10,904 nucleotides of DNA from DAIOHQ01 sp036744635 (GTDB lineage Bacteria > Planctomycetota > Phycisphaerae > Tepidisphaerales > Tepidisphaeraceae), in assembly GCA_036744635.1 (NCBI GenBank), contig DAIOHQ010000173.1:1-10904 (forward strand), read 5' to 3'. Both the position numbers and the translations under genes were made by a program. The notes under the pieces were generated by a model, which saw only the letters and a program-made list of their open reading frames with translations, was not told the DNA's origin and did not search any database. How positions within the stretch are numbered: position 1 is the first letter of the stretch; each line of letters opens with the position of its first letter. This document shows positions 5,884-10,904 of the stretch, in pieces.

Positions 5884-7661
5884 CGCGATACCCGCCGTGC
5901 GACCGACACGGTGAAGATCCCCCACCGGTCGATGTCCTGCTCGAGCTTCTCGAAACCCGCCGCCCGAACCAGCGCATCCATCTCTCCCTGTGAGCGCCGT
6001 CGCATGATCCACGGCTTCCCCTCGCGGTTGGTGAGCGTCCGGGCGATCAATTCAACCTGCGGGTGCCAGGGCTGGCAGGTGTAAAGCAGGTAGCCACCCT
6101 CCTCCACGGCGTCGGCGATCGCCTGGAGCGAGCGGAGGACCGGGGCGTTGTCGGGGAACAACTCGTAAAGCCCCGACACGACGGCGATCGTCGGGCCGGG
6201 CGTGACCTGGGCGAGCGACGCGCGGTCGAAGGCGTCGCCTTGGACGACGGTGACATCGGGCAGTTGCAACTGGTCGGCGAGCTTGCGAGCGGCGTCGAGG
6301 TTGGCCTGGCGGTAGTCGCGGAGGCTGGCGGAGATCGGAATCCCGGCCAGGCGGTGCATGGTTTCCAATATGTATCGGCCGGGCCCGGAGGCGATGTCGA
6401 GGATGTGGACCGGGCGGCCCGAGCGATGGACGCGATCGATGGTGGCGGCGAGAAGGCGCTCGAGGTTCTGCCGTCGGACCCGGATGCCGCGCCAGCCGAC
6501 CGCGTTGAGGTAGAAATAATCGATCAGTCTGCCCAGGGGCGTGACGCCACGGGGCTTGTTCTCGTAGACGTAATCGAGCGTGACGCCGGAGTCGAAACCG
6601 GCGCGCCAGCCAAGTCGGATGCCGGTCGAGAGCCCTCCGTAGAGCTTCATCGCGGCGCGCGCAATCGGCCATCGCAGCGAGCCGGGCGCGCGGAGCAGGT
6701 CATATTCGGTGCGGGAGAAGCCTCCCTTGTCGGCGTCGAGAAAGGCATCCGCCACAGGGGATCGGGCGAGGCATTCTTCGAGGAACTTGCCGGCGCGGTC
6801 CACGACAATCCGGCATTCTTTTTCGTGGAACAGCGAATGGTAGAAGCCCGGGAAGACTTCCATCTGCTTGAACCGCGACCCGAGCCGGCGGTAGAACTCA
6901 CGCTGGGCGGGGATCTGCACGACCCAGTCGCTGCCGGCGGCGAGGATGAGCGTCGGCGTCCCGATGGCGGCGGCATCGGCAACCAGACGTGTCGCAGTGT
7001 CGTGTAGGTCTAGCAGGATGTTGACGGCAATCTGGCGGAAAATGAGCGGGTCGGCATCGTACGCGGCCGCCTGGGCGACGTCGTGGGTAAGCATCCGCGC
7101 CTTGACGTAGCTTTTGACCGCGCCGCCCGGAAGGAACTTCTCCTTGAGGCGGAGGAATGGGATTGCGAGCGGTACGTAGAGCTTCACGCGGAGCGCGGGC
7201 GCGGCCAGGACCATGCCGCGGATCGGCGGGGCGAAGTCATGCACCCAGGCCGCGGCGATGACCGCGCCGACGCTGGAGGCCAGGACGGCGGTGTTCTCGG
7301 TTGCGACGCCGTGTGCACGGGCGACGTGGCGGGCAAAGCAGTCGACGTCCTTGATGACCCCGGCAAGGTTGGGGGCGCGTCCGCGTTCGCCGGACGAGCG
7401 CCCGTGGCCGCGCTGGTCCCAAGCGAACATCGCAACGTCGGGGAGATTCAGTGCGTCGACAGTCTCCTGCCAGCGCCCGGAGTGTTCGTGGCCGCGGTGG
7501 AACAGAAGAAGTGCTCTTGTGGCAGGCCGGTCGGGGAGCCACGCGCGGTAGAACGGCGTTGTGCCATCCCAGGACGTGAAGGTGTGCTCGGTCACTTGCC
7601 GTCCGGGCTTCGGCACCTTGCGTTCGACGGCGGAGCTAAGTGGCGACAACTGCGCGGTCAT
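5880..7661 (-). CDS. ynbC: YnbC-like alpha/beta-hydrolase fused to SAM methyltransferase
   Basis: A 593-residue two-domain enzyme. The first half (about 25-300) resembles monoacylglycerol-lipase-type serine hydrolases: oxyanion region HRGHEHSGRW (55-64), nucleophile Ser130 in ASSVG, acid Asp245 in GSDWV and His275 in FYHSLFHE. The first Gly of the GxSxG elbow is Ala128. The second half (about 370-590) is a class I methyltransferase with motif I LDIASGPGRY (421-430), an acidic residue in LRDYR (Asp449) and an aromatic-rich tail. A hydrolase-methyltransferase fusion of this length is the layout of E. coli YnbC (about 585 residues by memory). AGGGG at 7667-7671 stands 5 nt before the ATG, inside the end of ynbB, with 2 nt between genes. 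No signal peptide is seen. Acyl-lipid substrates are an inference from context. Confidence 0.92.
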   Translation of the reverse strand: MTAQLSPLSSAVERKVPKPGRQVTEHTFTSWDGTTPFYRAWLPDRPATRALLLFHRGHEHSGRWQETVDALNLPDVAMFAWDQRGHGRSSGERGRAPNLAGVIKDVDCFARHVARAHGVATENTAVLASSVGAVIAAAWVHDFAPPIRGMVLAAPALRVKLYVPLAIPFLRLKEKFLPGGAVKSYVKARMLTHDVAQAAAYDADPLIFRQIAVNILLDLHDTATRLVADAAAIGTPTLILAAGSDWVVQIPAQREFYRRLGSRFKQMEVFPGFYHSLFHEKECRIVVDRAGKFLEECLARSPVADAFLDADKGGFSRTEYDLLRAPGSLRWPIARAAMKLYGGLSTGIRLGWRAGFDSGVTLDYVYENKPRGVTPLGRLIDYFYLNAVGWRGIRVRRQNLERLLAATIDRVHRSGRPVHILDIASGPGRYILETMHRLAGIPISASLRDYRQANLDAARKLADQLQLPDVTVVQGDAFDRASLAQVTPGPTIAVVSGLYELFPDNAPVLRSLQAIADAVEEGGYLLYTCQPWHPQVELIARTLTNREGKPWIMRRRSQGEMDALVRAAGFEKLEQDIDRWGIFTVSVARRVSR

Positions 7662-7663
7662 GT

Positions 7664-8620
7664 TTACCCCTGTTTGCCGTAAAAGCGGATCATGTGGAGA
7701 AACAGCGGGCTCGAATATATCAGACTGTCGATGCGGTCCAGCACTCCCCCGTGACCCGGGATGAGCGAGCCCATGTCTTTGACGCCGATCCCGCGCTTGA
7801 TGACGCTCATGCCCAGGTCCCCCAGTTGCCCACCGACGCCGACGATCAGCCCCGTGAGCAGCAATTGAACGGGTCCAAAGTTCGGGAAGGAAAAACGCAG
7901 GAGCCATGGCAAAATCATGGAAAAGACGAGAGCGCCGAGGGCGCCTTCCCACGTCTTTTTGGGGCTGACCTGTGACCGCAAAAGGTGCTTTCGGTCACGG
8001 CCCAACAGCCTGCCGAACAGGTAGGCGGCAACGTCGTTGAGCTCGACGGCCAGCAACAGGTAGAGCAGAAACCCGCCGCCGCCCGGAACGTCGGCTATCA
8101 GCGCCACGTGAAGGAACATCCATCCGACGTAAAGGAAACCTAGCAAGGCCACCGACATGATCAGGAATTGCCCTTCAGTGCGATTTTGGAGGATCGGAAT
8201 GAGCACGAACAAGGCGACCGCATATGCCGGCAGCGTCATGTAGAGGCCGTACCAGCCCGTCGAGCCGTTGTGGGGATTGCGCATCATTGCCGCGATGCCT
8301 GCCGCGAGGACGAGCAGATACCCGGCGGCGGTCATCAGCCTCTCGCGGCACAATTGCGTGGCACGTGCGAACTCCCTGAATCCCATCAGGGCAAAAAGAA
8401 TGAACAGCAGGATCGTGGGCCGGCGGCCCAGATAAATCGCGCCGAACGCCAGGGGAGCCAGGACCCACCAACTGCCGTACGTCGCCCACACCGGCCGCAA
8501 GTTGCGCCGTATGACAAATGTGAGGAAGGCGAGAACGCCGCCGGCCACGATCAGGATCGCGAGCAAGACCGCCACGTAGACCAGGAAGATCTTGTCTTGC
8601 TGCGGAGAGTCGGTGGGCAT
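7664..8620 (-). CDS. ynbB: YnbB-like phosphatidate cytidylyltransferase (CdsA family)
   Basis: A 318-residue polytopic membrane enzyme of the CdsA family, which makes CDP-diacylglycerol from phosphatidate and CTP. The C-terminal family signature is complete: SVIKRGIGVKDMGSL (272-286) followed by IPGHGGVLDRID (287-298), with Lys275, Arg276, Lys281, Asp282, His290 and Asp295. Upstream are ND (195-196) and the SPKKTWEG box (219-226). At least seven hydrophobic segments are spread over residues 11-315. The ATG at 8620 lies 19 nt after ynbA and has only a weak AAGAA ribosome site, suggesting coupling to ynbA. It sits in an operon with a head-group transferase, unlike the usual housekeeping cdsA near frr or dxr. 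It is therefore probably a dedicated paralogue, equivalent to E. coli YnbB (about 298 residues by memory). Confidence 0.93.
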   Translation of the reverse strand: MPTDSPQQDKIFLVYVAVLLAILIVAGGVLAFLTFVIRRNLRPVWATYGSWWVLAPLAFGAIYLGRRPTILLFILFALMGFREFARATQLCRERLMTAAGYLLVLAAGIAAMMRNPHNGSTGWYGLYMTLPAYAVALFVLIPILQNRTEGQFLIMSVALLGFLYVGWMFLHVALIADVPGGGGFLLYLLLAVELNDVAAYLFGRLLGRDRKHLLRSQVSPKKTWEGALGALVFSMILPWLLRFSFPNFGPVQLLLTGLIVGVGGQLGDLGMSVIKRGIGVKDMGSLIPGHGGVLDRIDSLIYSSPLFLHMIRFYGKQG

Positions 8621-8639
8621 GGGTTCTTGTCGGGATGCG

Positions 8640-9308
8640 TTATGTCGGAGTCTGTCTGGCGGCCAACGTAACCAGAATCCGCCTTAGACGAAAGGCGATC
8701 GTCTGAACGCAGCCGACAATTACGATCAGACACGTCCAGTCGAGAATCGTGAAAGGTCCGAGCCGAACATCACCGCCGTGGAAATGGATGCCGGCGAAGC
8801 TGATCCAGGCGCCGGCGTGAAGCGCGACCATCCGCCAGGGCTTGGACATGACGCCGCCATATTCACGGCGCGCCCCCGCCGCCTGGCCGAGCGTGCCGAC
8901 GTAGGCCGTGAGCACAGCGAGTATGGCGGCCCAGTAGCCGGCTAGTGGGGCGCAGAGGCCGCTATGAGCGACGCCGACGAAGATCAGCAAATCGGAAACG
9001 CGGTCGGGGAGTTCGTTGACAATTTCGCCGCGCGGAGAGGCTTTGCCGGAGGCCAAAGCGACCATGCCATCGAGCATGTTGAACCACAAGCGGACGTAGC
9101 AGAAACCTGGCGCGATCAGCAGCAGCCAGGGAAACCGCCCCGCCTGCCAGAAGCATAGCCCGGCCAAGGCCGCGGCCATGACAGAGGCGTAGGAGACGGC
9201 ATCAGGATGAATGGCAAACCGGACGCAGAAACGCACCGCCGCCTGGGCCGTGCTGCGGAAAACGCCGGCGATGGGCCGACGCGACGTGGGCTGATAAGGA
9301 CCTTGCAC
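8640..9308 (-). CDS. ynbA: YnbA-like CDP-alcohol phosphatidyltransferase
   Basis: A 222-residue polytopic protein of the CDP-alcohol phosphatidyltransferase family, which joins CDP-diacylglycerol to an alcohol head group. The core motif runs from Asn77 to Asp106: NMLDGMVAL, eight residues, GEIVNELPDRVSD. Against the usual Dx2DGx2ARx8Gx3Dx3D, the first Asp is Asn77, the Arg is Leu85 and the third Asp is Asn98. Asp80, Gly81, Ala84, Gly94 and Asp102 are kept, with a further Asp106. By memory, E. coli YnbA also has Asn at the first and third positions. I chose GTG at 9308 because AGGGGA lies 6 nt upstream and the length approaches YnbA (about 201). A longer GTG start at 9359 has no spaced ribosome site. 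First gene of the operon. The head group is not deducible. Confidence 0.88.
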   Translation of the reverse strand: MQGPYQPTSRRPIAGVFRSTAQAAVRFCVRFAIHPDAVSYASVMAAALAGLCFWQAGRFPWLLLIAPGFCYVRLWFNMLDGMVALASGKASPRGEIVNELPDRVSDLLIFVGVAHSGLCAPLAGYWAAILAVLTAYVGTLGQAAGARREYGGVMSKPWRMVALHAGAWISFAGIHFHGGDVRLGPFTILDWTCLIVIVGCVQTIAFRLRRILVTLAARQTPT

Positions 9309-9329
9309 CCGCGATCCCCTAAAGCCGGG

Positions 9330-9335
9330 AGTATA
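9330..9335 (-). promoter_or_regulatory. Candidate -10 element of the ynb operon
   Basis: TATACT on the minus strand is a 5/6 match to a -10 box in an otherwise GC-rich stretch. Transcription would start near 9323, about 15 nt before the GTG and just ahead of its ribosome site. The -35 region at 17 nt spacing is poor (TGGCCG). Confidence 0.35.
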
Positions 9336-9395
9336 CCCGCACCCAGATCCGTCGGCCACCTTCTACATTGTCCGCGCATCCCCAAAACTCGCAGC

Positions 9396-9424
9396 TTGAC
9401 GCGGCGCTCAACCCCAAAGACCAT
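9396..9424 (+). promoter_or_regulatory. Weak candidate promoter of purK
   Basis: TTGACG (9396-9401) is a good -35 box, but the hexamer 17 nt further on, GACCAT, is a poor -10 match. The 160-bp region between the divergent ynbA and purK starts must hold promoters for both directions. No riboswitch-like structure is obvious to me there. Confidence 0.25.
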
Positions 9425-9468
9425 TCCACCCGTACTTACGCGGCGTCCCCCGACAACGCGACCAACCA

Positions 9469-10617
9469 ATGCCCCAACGCTCAACCCCCATCCTACCCGG
9501 CTCCACCCTCGGCGTCCTCGGCAGCGGCCAGCTTGGCCGCATGTTCGCCATCGCCGCCCGGCAGATGGGCTATCGCGTCCACACGTTCTCACCCGACTCA
9601 GACACGCCTACGGGCCAGGTTGCCGATCTCGAAATTGTCGGGCCGTATGAAGATCTCGATGCGGTGCGGAAGTTCTCGCGCGGAGTCAAGGTCGTCACCT
9701 TCGAGTTTGAAAACGTCCCGGCCGCGACAGCGCAAGCCGCGGCGGAATGTGCCCTCGTTCGGCCCAATGGTTCTGTTCTCCACACGACCCAACACCGCCT
9801 CCGCGAGAAGACGTTTCTCTCGGGCAATGGCTTCCCCGTAACCCCGTTCCGCACCATCCGTTCGATCACCGACCTGCAAACGGCCGTGCGAGACCTCGGC
9901 CTGCCCGGCGTATTGAAGACCGCAGCCTTCGGCTACGACGGCAAAGGCCAGTTCACCCTTCGCAAACCCGCCGATATCGCAACTGCATGGGGTGACGCAA
10001 GCACCACCGAGCGAATCTACGAAGCCTTCGTCGACTTCGAAAAGGAAATCTCCGTCATCGCGGCCCGCGGCCTCAATGGCGCATTCGCCCACTGGGGCGT
10101 CATCGAAAACACGCATCACAACCATATCCTCGACCTGTCGATCTGCCCCGCCGACGTCCCACCCTCGGTAGAAAAAGAAGCCATCGCGATCGTCCGCGGC
10201 ATTCTTGAATCACTCGATGTGGTCGGCGTCCTGTGCGTCGAATTCTTCCTGACCCGAAGCGGAAAGCTGCTGGTCAATGAACTCGCTCCCCGGCCTCATA
10301 ATTCCGGGCATCTGACAATAGATGCGCACGTCACCAGCCAGTTCGAGCAGCAGTTGCGCGCGGTGTGCGGCCTGCCGTTGGGATCGACCCGCCAGCACAG
10401 CCCCGCTGCCATGGCAAACCTGTTGGGAGACATCTGGGACGCCGGCGAGCCAAACTGGGAAAAAGCCTGCGCCGACGACCTGATCAAATTACATCTGTAC
10501 GGCAAGGCCGAGCCCCGCCGCGGTCGTAAGATGGGCCATATCACCGCGCTTGGACAAAACCGCCTTGCAGCGGCGGAAGCGGCCCACACAGTCCGAATGG
10601 CGCTTCAATCCAGATAA
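9469..10617 (+). CDS. purK: 5-(carboxyamino)imidazole ribonucleotide synthase
   Basis: A 382-residue cytoplasmic ATP-grasp enzyme of purine synthesis. It converts aminoimidazole ribonucleotide, ATP and bicarbonate to N5-carboxy-AIR, which PurE then rearranges. Visible marks are the N-terminal GVLGSGQLGRM (15-25), TFEFENVP (77-84), Lys150 with the glycine-rich GYDGKGQ loop (155-161), EKEISVIAAR (191-200), VEFF (257-260), the metal-binding NELAPRPHNSGH (270-281) and the C-terminal LHLYGK with GHIT (356-359). Length is normal for PurK. The ATG at 9469 has no evident Shine-Dalgarno sequence, but the family N-terminus begins shortly after it. It diverges from the ynb operon. PurE, its usual partner, does not follow within the window. 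Confidence 0.96.
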   Translation: MPQRSTPILPGSTLGVLGSGQLGRMFAIAARQMGYRVHTFSPDSDTPTGQVADLEIVGPYEDLDAVRKFSRGVKVVTFEFENVPAATAQAAAECALVRPNGSVLHTTQHRLREKTFLSGNGFPVTPFRTIRSITDLQTAVRDLGLPGVLKTAAFGYDGKGQFTLRKPADIATAWGDASTTERIYEAFVDFEKEISVIAARGLNGAFAHWGVIENTHHNHILDLSICPADVPPSVEKEAIAIVRGILESLDVVGVLCVEFFLTRSGKLLVNELAPRPHNSGHLTIDAHVTSQFEQQLRAVCGLPLGSTRQHSPAAMANLLGDIWDAGEPNWEKACADDLIKLHLYGKAEPRRGRKMGHITALGQNRLAAAEAAHTVRMALQSR

Positions 10618-10904
10618 TGGGCGATTACACCTCCCGTCGCGCAATCCAATGCTCACGCTCCACTTGCAGCTCACCTCCCAATTCGAATGCCCCAATTCTT
10701 TTCTCCGGCACGGATTCTGCTCTTCCATTCAGCGATCCCCGGCGATTTGCCGATGATCGCTTCGGCGATCTGATAAATGATGGCCGGCCTTGGCGGAGAA
10801 TGCATATGACCCCAACCCTCCCACTGTGTGCGGCCCCGCGAGCATATAACCTGTTGGCCCGCCAGATCGCCTCCATCAATTCCCCCGATGCCCTGCTACA
10901 CGGC
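10618..10904. other. Region downstream of purK, no convincing gene
   Basis: The last 287 bp show no frame with family features. A minus-strand frame at 10625-10879 and a 44-codon minus-strand frame starting near 10805 (MHSPPRPAIIYQIAEA start) can be read, but neither is recognisable. The stretch may contain the end of something whose start lies beyond the window. Confidence 0.5.
10755..10770. terminator. C(UUCG)G hairpin downstream of purK
   Basis: GATCGC, TTCG, GCGATC form a 6-bp stem closed by the very stable C(UUCG)G tetraloop when read on the plus strand. It lies 138 nt after the purK stop. No T-run follows, so it may be a weak terminator, an mRNA 3' stabiliser or part of a repeat. Confidence 0.35.

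Noticed and set aside
6063..7007. Long plus-strand frame opposite ynbC
   Set aside because: It mirrors the codons of a gene with clear hydrolase and methyltransferase motifs, and shows no domain of its own.
7662..7952. N-terminal extension of ynbC
   Set aside because: It overlaps the end of ynbB in another frame and has no domain. The ATG at 7661 with AGGGG fits better.
10625..10879. 84-codon minus-strand frame downstream of purK
   Set aside because: A start with a G-rich site exists, but the protein is Arg-rich, unrecognised, and typical of chance GC-rich frames. Kept only as a remark.

Overview
The window is a GC-rich bacterial chromosomal segment holding seven convincing genes, one possible tiny reading frame and one repeat-rich intergenic island. 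The best guess for the host is a Planctomycetota/PVC-type bacterium, perhaps close to Phycisphaerae. This rests on the high GC, the form of the YycJ-like hydrolase and the CACGGAT/CGCAGAT-type interspersed repeats, which I associate from memory with such genomes. No rRNA or other strict marker is present, so the placement is an inference of moderate confidence.

Layout, left to right. (1) 101-943, minus strand: a YycJ/WalJ-type metallo-beta-lactamase-fold hydrolase. (2) 944-2129: about 1.2 kb without a solid gene. It holds six short tandem arrays with 9-10 bp periods, a perfect 30-bp inverted repeat bounding a 500-bp block, a perfect 30-bp palindrome, an imperfect direct repeat, and a 23-codon frame behind an ideal Shine-Dalgarno sequence. 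(3) 2130-3980, plus strand: dihydrolipoyl dehydrogenase (E3) with a fused N-terminal lipoyl domain, behind a good candidate promoter. (4) 4116-4553, plus strand: a small unrecognised membrane protein preceded by a dyad. (5) 9308 down to 4579, minus strand: a tight four-gene operon with the composition and order of Escherichia coli ynbABCD. (6) 9469-10617, plus strand: purK of purine synthesis, divergent from the operon. (7) 10618-10904: no convincing gene; a UUCG hairpin is visible.

The ynb-like operon is the most interesting part. It encodes a CDP-alcohol phosphatidyltransferase-like enzyme (YnbA), a CdsA-like phosphatidate cytidylyltransferase (YnbB), an alpha/beta-hydrolase fused to a SAM methyltransferase (YnbC) and a PAP2 membrane phosphatase fused to a dual-specificity phosphatase (YnbD). 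Read together they look like a self-contained lipid pathway: make CDP-diacylglycerol, attach a head group, remove a phosphate, and modify the product by acyl hydrolysis or methylation. The product is unknown to me even for the E. coli genes. The ynbB-ynbC and ynbC-ynbD junctions (2-nt gap and ATGA overlap) indicate coupled expression. The other genes are housekeeping or unknown and show no evident link to this pathway.
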